Shown: positions 49,923 through 59,436 of the stretch, piece by piece
Layout of the letters: every line of letters begins with the position of its first letter
How positions within the stretch are numbered: the first letter of the stretch is position 1
Source: Flavobacterium sp. KACC 22761
GTDB taxonomy: Bacteria > Bacteroidota > Bacteroidia > Flavobacteriales > Flavobacteriaceae
Direction: 5' to 3'
Length of the DNA stretch: 64,000 nucleotides
Assembly: GCF_034058155.1 (NCBI RefSeq)
Contig: NZ_CP139148.1
Location: 1,860,001 to 1,924,000 of the forward strand
Notes under the pieces: model-generated
The model's database searches: none
What the model saw: only the letters and a program-made list of their open reading frames with translations
What the model was told of the DNA's origin: nothing
Program-made: the position numbers and the translations under genes

Positions 49923-52900
49923 ATGTATTTAATATTCGATACCGAAACAACCGGATTACCAAAACGCTGGGATGCCCCAATAACCGATTCTGACAACTGG
50001 CCTCGCTGTATACAGATTGCGTGGCAGCTTCATGACGAAATGGGACAGCTTGTCGAGCATCAGGATTATTTGGTAAAACCCGAAGGATTTAATATTCCGT
50101 ATGATGCTGAACGTATTCACGGAATCTCGACCGAATTGGCTGAAGCCGATGGAATCACTTTGGCCGAAGTTTTAGAGAAATTCAATATTGCATTAAGCAA
50201 AACCAAATTCATCGTTGGACAGAATTTAGGTTTCGACGTTAATATTATGGGAGCCGAATTCCATAGAATGGGAGTAGATTCTACTATGGCTTCAATTCCT
50301 GTTTTGGATACTTGTACCGAAGTTACGGCATCGTTATTACAACTTCCCGGAGGTCGTGGAGGAAAATTCAAACTTCCTACTTTGACTGAATTACACAGCT
50401 ATCTCTTCGACCAGCCATTCGCGGAAGCGCACAACGCAACTGCCGACGTTGAGGCAACTACGCGTTGTTTCTTAGAATTGGTTAGAAGAGAGGTTTTTAC
50501 CAAAGAAGAGCTTGACGTTCCGAAGGAATATTTCAAAGATTTTCAGGAAAGAAACCCAGAGCCATTTAAGTTAATTGGTTTAAAACACATCAATTTAAAA
50601 GCGGCTTCTGATAAAATCAGAGAACAGCTTAAAGCTTTAGCTGGAGATGGTCAGCAAACAGTTGTTTCAGAAGAAGATAAAGCGGATTTCAAAGCTGCAA
50701 AATTTGCACATTTACACAATCATACACAGTTTTCGGTACTTCAATCGACTATCGGAATTGGGAATATAGTTGCCGCTGCTGCTAAAAACGGAATGCCAGC
50801 TGTTGCGATGACCGATACCGGAAACATGATGGGAGCTTTTCACTTTGTGAGTGCTGTAATGAACCACAACAAAGCGGCTTCTGGAAAAAATAAAGCTTTG
50901 GTTGAAGCTGGAGAAGAACCAACAGAAACTGAAGTGAAACCAATTGTAGGTTGTGAATTTAATATCTGTGAAAATCATTTAGATAAAAGCAAAAAAGACA
51001 ACGGTTATCAGGTTGTTCTGATGGCTAAAAACAAAGCCGGTTATCACAACTTGGCCAAAATGGCTTCGATTGCTTATACTGATGGTTTCTATTATGTTCC
51101 AAGGATTGACCGCAAGATTGTGGAGCAATACAAAGGTGATATTATGGTTTTGTCCGGGAATTTATACGGAGAGATTCCGAGTAAAATCCTGAATATTGGT
51201 GAAAACCAAGCTGAAGAAGCGTTGATTTGGTGGAAAGAACAATTTGGAGAAGATTTCTATCTGGAAGTAATGCGCCACAATCAGGAAGATGAAAATCGTG
51301 TAAATAAAACCCTGATTGAGTTTTCGAAAAAACACGATGTCAAATTAATCGCAACCAATAATACTTATTATTTAAATAAAGAAGATGCTAATGCACACGA
51401 TATTTTGCTTTGCGTAAAAGATGGTGAAAAGCAGGCAACACCTATTGGACGTGGACGTGGTTACCGTTACGGACTTCCAAATCAGGAATACTACTTCAAG
51501 TCGCAAGACGAGATGAAAAAACTCTTTGCCGATTTGCCTGAAGCCATTATCAACATTCAGGAAATTATTGATAAGGTTGAAGGATATTCATTGTATCGAG
51601 ACGTATTGCTTCCGAAATTCGAAATCCCCGAAGAATTTGTTGATCCAGAAGACGAAAAAGACAATGGTGTTCGAGGTGAAAATGCTTATTTGCGACACCT
51701 TACTATGGAAGGTGCCAAAAGAAGATATGGTGAAATCACCGATTCGATTCAGGAACGTTTGGATTTTGAGTTAATGACGATTTCAAACTCAGGATATCCA
51801 GGTTATTTCCTGATTGTACAGGATTTCATTGCTGAGGCAAGAAAAATGGATGTATCGGTTGGACCAGGCCGTGGTTCGGCAGCCGGATCTGCGGTTGCAT
51901 ACTGTCTCGGAATTACCAATATTGACCCGATTAAATACGACTTACTTTTTGAGCGTTTCCTAAATCCTGACCGTGTATCGATGCCCGATATTGATATCGA
52001 CTTTGATGACGAGGGTCGTGGACGTGTAATGGAATATGTAATCAACAAATACGGTCAAAAACAGGTGGCGCAGATTATCACATATGGTAAAATGGCAACC
52101 AAATCGGCGATTCGTGATACGGCTCGTGTACTGGATTTACCTTTATTTGAAGCTGATAGAATTGCAAAACTGATTCCGGGAATGATGCCGTCAAAATGGA
52201 ATTTGGCGCGTTTTATTTCAGAGAGTGAAGAAGAGGTTAAAAAAGCACTTCGTTCTGACGAATTTGACAATGTAAAAGAATTAATCGCGATTGCCAATGA
52301 AGATGATTTGGCAGGAGAAACCATTCAGCAGGCAAAAATCCTTGAAGGATCGATGCGTAACACGGGTATTCACGCCTGCGGGGTAATCATTACACCATCG
52401 GATATTACAAACTATGTTCCGGTTACAACAGCAAAAGATTCAGATTTATATGTAACCCAGTTCGATAACTCGGTTGCAGAAAGTGCCGGATTGCTGAAAA
52501 TGGATTTCTTGGGTCTGAAGACCCTTACACTGATAAAAGATACCGTAAAACTGGTAAAATACAGAACGGGAATTGAACTGGATCCGGATACTTTTCCAAT
52601 TGATGATGAAGAAACGTATGCGCTTTTCCAAAGAGGTGAAACCGTTGGAATCTTCCAATACGAGTCGCCTGGGATGCAGAAATACATGAAGGATCTGAAA
52701 CCGACAGTTTTTGGAGATTTAATTGCCATGAACGCCTTGTATCGTCCCGGACCTTTGGAGTATATTCCGTCTTTCGTTCGAAGAAAAAATGGTGACGAAG
52801 AAATCAAATACGATTTAGATGCATGTGCGGAATATTTATCAGAAACCTACGGAATTACGGTTTACCAAGAGCAGGTAATGCTTTTGTCTCAGTCTTTGGC

Positions 52901-54461
52901 AGGATTTACAAAGGGTGAGGCCGACGTCTTGCGTAAGGCGATGGGTAAGAAACAAAAAGACGTACTTGATAAAATGAAGCCGAAGTTCGTTGAGCAAGCG
53001 GCCGCAAAAGGTCACGATGCCAAGATTCTGGAGAAAATCTGGAAAGACTGGGAAGCCTTCGCGAGTTATGCCTTCAACAAATCGCACTCAACTTGTTACG
53101 CTTGGATCGCGTATCAAACGGCTTATTTGAAAGCGCATTATCCTGCCGAATATATGGCAGCGGTACTTTCGAATAACATGAACGATATCAAACAGGTTTC
53201 GTTTTTTATGGAAGAATGTAAACGCATGGGATTGCAGGTTTTGGGTCCTTGCGTTAATGAATCGTATTATAAATTTACCGTAAACGATGATTACGCGGTT
53301 CGTTTCGGAATGGGAGCGATCAAAGGAGTGGGTTCTGGAGCTGTAGAAACCATTGTAGAAAACAGAAAAGACGGAAGATATAAATCAATCTTTGATTTAG
53401 CGAAACGTATTGATTTGCGTGCTGCCAATAAAAAAGCGATTGAGAATTTAGCATTGGCAGGAGGTTTTGATTCTTTTGAAGGAACAACCAGAGCGCAATA
53501 TTTCCATGACGATGGCGACGGAATCACTTTCTACGAAAAAGCAATGCGTTACGGATCTAAGTTTCAGGAAAATGAAAATTCATCTCAGGTAAGTTTGTTT
53601 GGAGAAACCAGTGAGGTGCAAATCGCAGAACCTGTTGTGCCACCTTGCGAAGACTGGAGCACAATGGAAAAACTGGCAAAAGAAAAAGAGGTTGTCGGAA
53701 TTTATATTTCTGGACATCCTCTTGATGATTTTAGATTTGAGATGAAATATTTCTGTAATTCTCGTTTGGAAGCGCTGAAAAGCATGAATGAATATGTTGG
53801 GAAAAACCTAATGTTTGCCGGAATTATCAATAATGTTCAGCATCGTGTTGCTAAAAACGGAAAAGGCTGGGCGGCATTCAATCTAGAAGGTTACGATGAG
53901 AGTTATGAGTTTAAGATTTTTGGAGAAGAATATTTGAAATTCCGCCATTTCTTGATTCAGAACAATTTCGCTTATATAAAAATTTTGATAAAAGATGGTT
54001 GGGTAAATCACGATACAGGCAAAAAAACAGATCCAAGAATGCAATTTGTTGAGGTTCGACAGTTGCAGGATATTCTCGAAGCATTTGCCAAAAAATTAAT
54101 TTTATTGTTAGATATCAAAGACCTTCATGAAGAATTCATTCATAAATTGAGTCGTTTGTTTAGTGAGAACAAAGGTGATAACACGGTGAGTTTTGATATT
54201 ATGGAAATTGAGAATGTAAAACGTTTAGTCGAAGTCGAAACTACAAGTGAATTTGAAGATAGTGAAGATGCTGTTTTTGAAGATGAAAATGACGATAACG
54301 ATACAGTTTCAGGTGAAGCCAAAATGAAGGAAATGAAAGAGGTTGAGGAAGTAAAAGTTGTTACCAAATTAACCATGCCAAGCCGACGTTTGAAGGTGAA
54401 AATTTCAGCTGAATTGTTGCAAGAATTAGAAAAAATGCAGATTAATTTTAAGTTGAACTAA
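49923..54461 (+). CDS. dnaE: DNA polymerase III alpha subunit with N-terminal proofreading exonuclease
   Basis: 1512 residues from ATG at 49923 (the frame also reads back to a TTG at 49884, less likely). Residues 1-190 are a DEDDh exonuclease: YLIFDTETTGLP, the GQNLGFDVNIMGAEFHRMG block and HNATADVEAT. Residues 258-540 form the PHP domain (FAHLHNHTQFSVLQ). The polymerase core holds the catalytic triad in MPDIDIDFDDEGRG near residue 688 and the FLNPDRVSM block. Beyond residue 1100 are the helix-hairpin-helix (IKGVGSGAVETIV) and an OB fold near 1290. Replicative chain synthesis and editing are carried by one polypeptide, usual for Bacteroidetes. Confidence 0.95.
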   Translation: MYLIFDTETTGLPKRWDAPITDSDNWPRCIQIAWQLHDEMGQLVEHQDYLVKPEGFNIPYDAERIHGISTELAEADGITLAEVLEKFNIALSKTKFIVGQNLGFDVNIMGAEFHRMGVDSTMASIPVLDTCTEVTASLLQLPGGRGGKFKLPTLTELHSYLFDQPFAEAHNATADVEATTRCFLELVRREVFTKEELDVPKEYFKDFQERNPEPFKLIGLKHINLKAASDKIREQLKALAGDGQQTVVSEEDKADFKAAKFAHLHNHTQFSVLQSTIGIGNIVAAAAKNGMPAVAMTDTGNMMGAFHFVSAVMNHNKAASGKNKALVEAGEEPTETEVKPIVGCEFNICENHLDKSKKDNGYQVVLMAKNKAGYHNLAKMASIAYTDGFYYVPRIDRKIVEQYKGDIMVLSGNLYGEIPSKILNIGENQAEEALIWWKEQFGEDFYLEVMRHNQEDENRVNKTLIEFSKKHDVKLIATNNTYYLNKEDANAHDILLCVKDGEKQATPIGRGRGYRYGLPNQEYYFKSQDEMKKLFADLPEAIINIQEIIDKVEGYSLYRDVLLPKFEIPEEFVDPEDEKDNGVRGENAYLRHLTMEGAKRRYGEITDSIQERLDFELMTISNSGYPGYFLIVQDFIAEARKMDVSVGPGRGSAAGSAVAYCLGITNIDPIKYDLLFERFLNPDRVSMPDIDIDFDDEGRGRVMEYVINKYGQKQVAQIITYGKMATKSAIRDTARVLDLPLFEADRIAKLIPGMMPSKWNLARFISESEEEVKKALRSDEFDNVKELIAIANEDDLAGETIQQAKILEGSMRNTGIHACGVIITPSDITNYVPVTTAKDSDLYVTQFDNSVAESAGLLKMDFLGLKTLTLIKDTVKLVKYRTGIELDPDTFPIDDEETYALFQRGETVGIFQYESPGMQKYMKDLKPTVFGDLIAMNALYRPGPLEYIPSFVRRKNGDEEIKYDLDACAEYLSETYGITVYQEQVMLLSQSLAGFTKGEADVLRKAMGKKQKDVLDKMKPKFVEQAAAKGHDAKILEKIWKDWEAFASYAFNKSHSTCYAWIAYQTAYLKAHYPAEYMAAVLSNNMNDIKQVSFFMEECKRMGLQVLGPCVNESYYKFTVNDDYAVRFGMGAIKGVGSGAVETIVENRKDGRYKSIFDLAKRIDLRAANKKAIENLALAGGFDSFEGTTRAQYFHDDGDGITFYEKAMRYGSKFQENENSSQVSLFGETSEVQIAEPVVPPCEDWSTMEKLAKEKEVVGIYISGHPLDDFRFEMKYFCNSRLEALKSMNEYVGKNLMFAGIINNVQHRVAKNGKGWAAFNLEGYDESYEFKIFGEEYLKFRHFLIQNNFAYIKILIKDGWVNHDTGKKTDPRMQFVEVRQLQDILEAFAKKLILLLDIKDLHEEFIHKLSRLFSENKGDNTVSFDIMEIENVKRLVEVETTSEFEDSEDAVFEDENDDNDTVSGEAKMKEMKEVEEVKVVTKLTMPSRRLKVKISAELLQELEKMQINFKLN

Positions 54462-54607
54462 ATTTTAACAGTTAAAATTTAATGGAATGTAAAATTTTAA
54501 TGTTAAAAATATGCATGCATAATACTTTTTTAGTAATATTGCCCGAAATTACAACGATTTCGTTCCAAGTCTAACCGTACAGACTAAAAGAATATGTTAA
54601 AATACTC

Positions 54608-54615
54608 TAAGTTTG
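54608..54615 (+). promoter_or_regulatory. Candidate -7 element (TAAGTTTG) of the barrel protein gene
   Basis: Matches TAnnTTTG, 24 bp before the ATG; no clear -33 box. Confidence 0.4.
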
Positions 54616-54638
54616 TATAAATTAATTAAATCAGAATT

Positions 54639-55604
54639 ATGAAAAAGAACCTATTTTTATTAGGATTATTAGTTTGCTCTATGGCTACAATGGCGCAGAC
54701 AGAAAAAGCAGACAAGCCAGAAAGCTGGTATTTTAAATTAGGAGGATCTTATTTTAACCAAACAGCTTCAACAGAGTTTCCAGAAGTTGGAGGACAAGCT
54801 CCTAACAGAGATGTTTATTCAGGAACTTTGACAAATAATAAATTAGTTTCAAGAGAAAGTATAACAGGTTCTTTTGGACAAGGTTTCAGAAGTGGAATTA
54901 CTGGAGGTTACCGTTTTTCAACACGTTTAGGAGTTGAATTATCTGCTAATTACTATATCAGTAATAGTAAAACAATGGCTCAAACAACTGATAGACTTAT
55001 TTCATATAATCCAAATACAACAGTTGCTACATACGTAAGTTTTACTGCAGAAGGACAAATCAAAGCTTTTGATTTGGCACCAGCTATCGTAATGTTTTTA
55101 GGTGAAGCTCATGGTTTTGAACCATATACTAAAGTTGGAGTTATTGTTCCAGTACATGGTACATTAGATATTAAAACAACAAGAGATTACGTAAGTTTTG
55201 CTGGCGCTAATCAAGTTGCAGCTACTCAAGCTTATTCAAAAGATGTGGTTAAACCAAATGCAACAGTTGGTTTTATGGCGTCTATTGGTACTTCTTATAA
55301 ATTAGGAAAACACATTTCTGCTTTTGCTGAATTAGAATACCGTAACTTCACAGTACACGGAAAAACTAAAGAAACTACTGAATATACTGAAAATGGAGTA
55401 GATAAATTAAATACTTCAACTTCATTTAGAGCAGCTTCATATTCTGCTAACCACACTAATTACCATAGTTCAATCGATGCTAATTCTAACAGTATGGTTA
55501 CAAATGCTGCTGGTTTTGATAGCACAAAAGCTACAGATGATTTAAGTTCTTATGTTGGAATCTCTGGTTTAGGTTTGACTTTAGGAGTTAAATACAGCCT
55601 ATAA
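54639..55604 (+). CDS. Outer-membrane beta-barrel protein
   Basis: 321 residues. A signal peptide covers residues 1-20 (ending MATMAQT). The mature part has alternating strands (WYFKLGGSYFNQT, GITGGYRFSTRLGVELSANYY, HISAFAELEYRNFTV) and ends LTLGVKYSL, a barrel-closing end. No known subfamily assigned. It is a single gene between its -7 element and a strong terminator, and its codons are the favoured ones (GCT, GTT, AAA), suggesting high expression. Confidence 0.85.
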   Translation: MKKNLFLLGLLVCSMATMAQTEKADKPESWYFKLGGSYFNQTASTEFPEVGGQAPNRDVYSGTLTNNKLVSRESITGSFGQGFRSGITGGYRFSTRLGVELSANYYISNSKTMAQTTDRLISYNPNTTVATYVSFTAEGQIKAFDLAPAIVMFLGEAHGFEPYTKVGVIVPVHGTLDIKTTRDYVSFAGANQVAATQAYSKDVVKPNATVGFMASIGTSYKLGKHISAFAELEYRNFTVHGKTKETTEYTENGVDKLNTSTSFRAASYSANHTNYHSSIDANSNSMVTNAAGFDSTKATDDLSSYVGISGLGLTLGVKYSL

Positions 55605-55635
55605 TTTTCCAAAGTTTTTATAGTTTATAGTTTAG

Positions 55636-55670
55636 AAAAAGAGGATATTCGAAAGAATATCCTCTTTTTT
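55636..55670 (+). terminator. Terminator of the barrel protein gene
   Basis: Stem AAAAAGAGGATATTC and its complement (15 bp) with loop GAAA, then T-run. Confidence 0.9.
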
Positions 55671-55692
55671 ATTTTGACAAAGATTTTATAAT

Positions 55693-55825
55693 GAATTGCC
55701 TCCTGCTTTAGCTGGAGGTCGTTGGGATTGATTAAAATAAAAAAGGCTTTAGCCGAACTATTAGTTTGGCTAAAGCCCTATGTTTTTCTTGAAATTATTC
55801 CTCCAGTTAAAGCGGGAGGCAATTC
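55693..55825. repeat. Nested palindrome gaattgcctcc...gggaggcaattc
   Basis: Outer arms of 26 bp match at 24 positions (GAATTGCCTCCTGCTTTAGC). The inner arms GGCTTTAGCC and GGCTAAAGCC form a second hairpin. It is between convergent genes. Confidence 0.85.
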
Positions 55826-55834
55826 AATCAAATA

Positions 55835-56830
55835 CTATTTTGAAGCTTCTCTAAACTCTTTCAAAACTTGATCAATAACCCATGTTGTTCTGGAACCAGA
55901 AACGCCTTTTGATGGAGAAGCACCTCCATTTCCTAAAAGTTCAGCAATAACTGTTTCAATAAACGGTTGTTGAATATGCAACGGATTCTCAATCAAAATA
56001 CTTTCTTTTTCGCCATTTGCATATTGAATGTGAATTGGATCATTCCCAAAAGTAGAGAACGAAATTTTTCCTTTATCACCAACAATTTCAGTATTGTCAT
56101 AGCGCTCACAACTCGCAAAGTTCCATATTCCTGAACCATGAATTCCGTTTTCGAATAAAAATGACATTGAAACCGAATCTTCAGCAGGATAAGCCAGTAA
56201 TTGAGAAGTCGCGTGTCCGCGAACTGATTTTATCGGACCTAAAACAAAATCTAGGAAATCTAAAGTATGACAAGCCAAATCAACAAAAATTCCGCCTCCA
56301 GAGATATGAGGTAAAACAGTCCAAGGAAGATTGATTTCGTCATCATAACGTGCTTCAAAAGGATGGTATAAAACACAATTTACATGTCTAATGTTTCCTA
56401 ATTTGCCTTCATCTATTATTTCTTTTATTTTTAAAAAACGAGGTAGGCCTCTTCTATAATAAGCAACAAAGAGCGGAACATCGTGTTCTTTGCAAGTACT
56501 AATCATTTCGTTGCATTCTTCAAAAGTCAAAGCCATTGGTTTTTCTACATAAACTGGTTTTCCAGCTTTGGCACATAAAATAGTATATTCTTTATGAGAA
56601 GATGGAGGAGTAGCAATATAAACCGCATCAACTTCTGGATCATTGATTAAATCTTCAGCGTTCGAATACCATTTTGGGACATTGTGACGTTTGGCATAAT
56701 CTTCGGCAAGTGCTGCATCTCTTCGCATAACGGCAACTAAAGCTGAATTTGGAGCTTTCTGAAAAGCCGGTCCGCTTTTAACTTCAGTAACATTTCCGCA
56801 TCCAATGATGCCCCATTTTATAATTTTCAT
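55835..56830 (-). CDS. Gfo/Idh/MocA-family NAD(P)-dependent oxidoreductase
   Basis: 331 residues. An N-terminal Rossmann motif WGIIGCGNVTEVKSGPAF; substrate-side EKPMALTFEECNEM with the conserved Glu-Lys-Pro; later FVDLACHTLDFLDF. It acts on sugars, inositols or similar; substrate unknown. There are no sugar-metabolism neighbours to narrow it. Confidence 0.9.
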   Translation of the reverse strand: MKIIKWGIIGCGNVTEVKSGPAFQKAPNSALVAVMRRDAALAEDYAKRHNVPKWYSNAEDLINDPEVDAVYIATPPSSHKEYTILCAKAGKPVYVEKPMALTFEECNEMISTCKEHDVPLFVAYYRRGLPRFLKIKEIIDEGKLGNIRHVNCVLYHPFEARYDDEINLPWTVLPHISGGGIFVDLACHTLDFLDFVLGPIKSVRGHATSQLLAYPAEDSVSMSFLFENGIHGSGIWNFASCERYDNTEIVGDKGKISFSTFGNDPIHIQYANGEKESILIENPLHIQQPFIETVIAELLGNGGASPSKGVSGSRTTWVIDQVLKEFREASK

Positions 56831-56865
56831 GGTTTAAGTTTTAAGTTTTTCAAATTTAAAAAAGG

Positions 56866-57088
56866 TTTGCCACTAATTGCACGAATTTCCACTAATTTAA
56901 ATTGTGATTTTTTTGCCACAGATTAAAAGGATTAAAATGATTTTAATCTCTATGTGTTTACTTTTATAATCTGTGAAAATCCTTTTAATCTGTGGCAAAT
57001 AGAAAAAAAAATTAGTGGAAATTCTAGTAATTAGTGGCAAAATAAAAAAGCCACGATATTCAGAAAATAATTCGTGAATTCGTGGCTA
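56866..57088. repeat. Nested palindrome of the gccactaatt/attagtggc family
   Basis: Outer arms TTTGCCACTAATTGCACG and TTAGTGGCAAAA; inner arms GCCACAGATTAAAAGGATTA and TAATCTGTGGC. A second small palindrome, GCCACGATATTC...GAATTCGTGGC, follows. Same family as 1800 and 63739. Fills 56831-57109. Confidence 0.85.
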
Positions 57089-57109
57089 ATAAAAACGTAG
57101 TTTAAAGTC

Positions 57110-59218
57110 TTATTTCGAAGGCAAAGCTTTGAAACCCATATTGTAAAGTGTAAAAGCTTGAATATCTACATTTTCTTGAATTGTAGCTGCAACAGATTTT
57201 CCTGCTCCGTGACCAGCTTTAACATCAATTCTAATCAAAACTGGATTTTCTCCGACTTGTTTTTCTTGTAATTCAGAAGCAAATTTAAAACTGTGTGCAG
57301 GAACTACGCGATCATCGTGATCACCTGTCGTTACAATAGTTGCTGGATAATGCGTTCCTTGCTTTACATTATGAACAGGTGAATAGCCTTTTAAGTATTC
57401 GAACATTTCTTTGCTGTCTTGAGCAGTTCCATAATCAAAAGCCCATCCTGCACCTGCAGTAAAAGCGTTGTAACGAAGCATGTCCATAACTCCAACTGCC
57501 GGCAAAGCTACTTTCATCAAATCAGGACGCTGCGTCATAGTTGCACCAACTAATAAACCTCCGTTAGATCCTCCGCGAATAGCTAAATAATCAGATGAGG
57601 TGTATTTCTGTGCAATTAAATATTCTGCAGCAGCAATAAAATCATCAAACACATTTTGTTTTTGTTGTTTTGTTCCTGCATCGTGCCATTTTTTGCCGTA
57701 TTCACCGCCACCTCTTAAGTTAGCAACGGCATAAACGCCTCCGTTTTCCATCCAAACTGCATTGGCAATACTGAAACTTGGCGTTAAGCTAATATTGAAT
57801 CCGCCGTAACCGTAAAGGATAGTTGGGTTTTTGCCGTCTAATTTTGTTCCTTTTTTATAGGTAATAATCATCGGAACTTTTGTGCCGTCTTTTGAAGTAT
57901 AAAAAACTTGTTTTGACTCGTAATCCTCGCTTTTGAAATCTACTTTTGGTTTTGCATATACTTCAGATTTACCTGATTTTGGCTCGAAAGAATATATGCT
58001 TCCTGGAGTTGTATAATTTGTAAAACTGTAATAAAGGATTTTTTCATTCTTTTTTCCGCCAAATCCGCCAGCAGTTCCAACAGCTGGAAGTTTGATTTCA
58101 CGAACTAATTTTCCGCTATAATCATATTGTTGTACAAAAGAAACTGCGTCTTTTGTATAATTAGCAAAGAAGTATCCTCCTCCTGTTGAAGGCGACAAAA
58201 TATCCTTTGTTTCTTTGATGAAATCTTTCCAGTTTTCTGGTTTCGGATTTGCAGCGTCAACTGTAACCACACGTTTGTTAGGCGCATTAAGATCGGTTTC
58301 GATGAACAATTTGCTTCCTTCATTTTCAATAATACTATTATCGCTGTTGAAATTGTCAACAATAGTCACAATTGGGCTATTTGGTTTAGTCAAATCTTTG
58401 ATGTACAATTCGTTTCCGTAAGTAGAATTGGCTGCAGAAATCACTAAATAATGATTGTCTTCCGTTACATAACCGCCAACATATCTTCTTTTTTGATCGG
58501 CACCAAAAATTACTTTATCCTCTTTTTGAGAAGTTCCCAGTTTGTGGAAATACAATTTATGTTGATCTGTTTTTGCAGAAAGTTCGCTTCCTTTTGGTTT
58601 GTCATAACTTGAGTAATAGAAACCTTCATTTTTGTGCCAAGAAATCCCACTGAATTTTACATCAACCAAAGTGTCTTCTAAAACTTTTTTAGAAACCGCA
58701 TCAATAATAATTACTTTTCTCCAGTCGCTTCCGCCTTCAGAAATTGCATAAGCGGCTTTTGAACCATCTTCAGAAAAATCCAATCCACCAAGCGAAGTTG
58801 TTCCGTCTTTAGAAAAAGTATTCGGGTCTAAGAAAACTTCTTCCTTGCCATTTTGATCTTTTCTATAAACAACAGATTGATTCTGAAGTCCATTGTTTTT
58901 AGAATAATAAGTATATTTCCCTTCTTTATATGGAGCGCCAATTTTTTCGTAGTTCCAAAGTTTTTCCATTCGTTTTTTAAGTTCCTCACGAAACGGAATT
59001 TTATCTAAATAACCATATGTAACGTCATTTTGGGCTTTAACCCAAGCTCCAGTTTCGGCAGATTTGTCATCTTCCAGCCAACGATACGGATCGCTAACTT
59101 TTGTGTCAAAATAAACATCGACAGTTTCGCCTTTTTTGGTTTGCGGATATTGAATTTTATTTTGTCCAAATGAAATTCCTGCTGTTGTAATCGCCATTAG
59201 TAGAAATGTTTTTTTCAT
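57110..59218 (-). CDS. Prolyl oligopeptidase, exported S9 family
   Basis: 702 residues from ATG at 59218, giving a signal peptide ending ISFGQ; an upstream in-frame start at 59263 has a poor leader. An N-terminal seven-bladed propeller follows, then the hydrolase domain from about 430. The triad is Ser in [11 protein letters not shown], Asp in [11 protein letters not shown] and His in KAGHGAGKS. It cuts short Pro-containing peptides in the periplasm or outside. A -7-like TATTTTTG lies at 59240-59247. Confidence 0.93.
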   Translation of the reverse strand: MKKTFLLMAITTAGISFGQNKIQYPQTKKGETVDVYFDTKVSDPYRWLEDDKSAETGAWVKAQNDVTYGYLDKIPFREELKKRMEKLWNYEKIGAPYKEGKYTYYSKNNGLQNQSVVYRKDQNGKEEVFLDPNTFSKDGTTSLGGLDFSEDGSKAAYAISEGGSDWRKVIIIDAVSKKVLEDTLVDVKFSGISWHKNEGFYYSSYDKPKGSELSAKTDQHKLYFHKLGTSQKEDKVIFGADQKRRYVGGYVTEDNHYLVISAANSTYGNELYIKDLTKPNSPIVTIVDNFNSDNSIIENEGSKLFIETDLNAPNKRVVTVDAANPKPENWKDFIKETKDILSPSTGGGYFFANYTKDAVSFVQQYDYSGKLVREIKLPAVGTAGGFGGKKNEKILYYSFTNYTTPGSIYSFEPKSGKSEVYAKPKVDFKSEDYESKQVFYTSKDGTKVPMIITYKKGTKLDGKNPTILYGYGGFNISLTPSFSIANAVWMENGGVYAVANLRGGGEYGKKWHDAGTKQQKQNVFDDFIAAAEYLIAQKYTSSDYLAIRGGSNGGLLVGATMTQRPDLMKVALPAVGVMDMLRYNAFTAGAGWAFDYGTAQDSKEMFEYLKGYSPVHNVKQGTHYPATIVTTGDHDDRVVPAHSFKFASELQEKQVGENPVLIRIDVKAGHGAGKSVAATIQENVDIQAFTLYNMGFKALPSK

Positions 59219-59278
59219 ATTTAAGTTTGTCGGTTTTAACAAAAATAGCATTTTTTGTGTCATTGCTGAATTTTTAAC

Positions 59279-59430
59279 CGCAAAGTACGCAAGAGTTTAT
59301 GTAAAGCACTCAATATTAATCTCGCAAAGTCGCGAAGTCGCAAAGAAATTTTAAAACTTTGCGTCTCTGCGTCTTTGCGAGATTTTTTAAATGCTAAGCT
59401 AAAAAAAACCTAGCGTGCTTTGCGGTTAAA
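59279..59430. repeat. Nested palindrome of the cgcaaag/ctttgcg type
   Basis: AACCGCAAAGTACGC at the left pairs with GCGTGCTTTGCGGTTA at the right; inner arms ATCTCGCAAAGTCGCGAAGT and CGTCTTTGCGAGAT. Fills the space between the TonB receptor and peptidase genes. Confidence 0.8.
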
Positions 59431-59436
59431 TAAAAA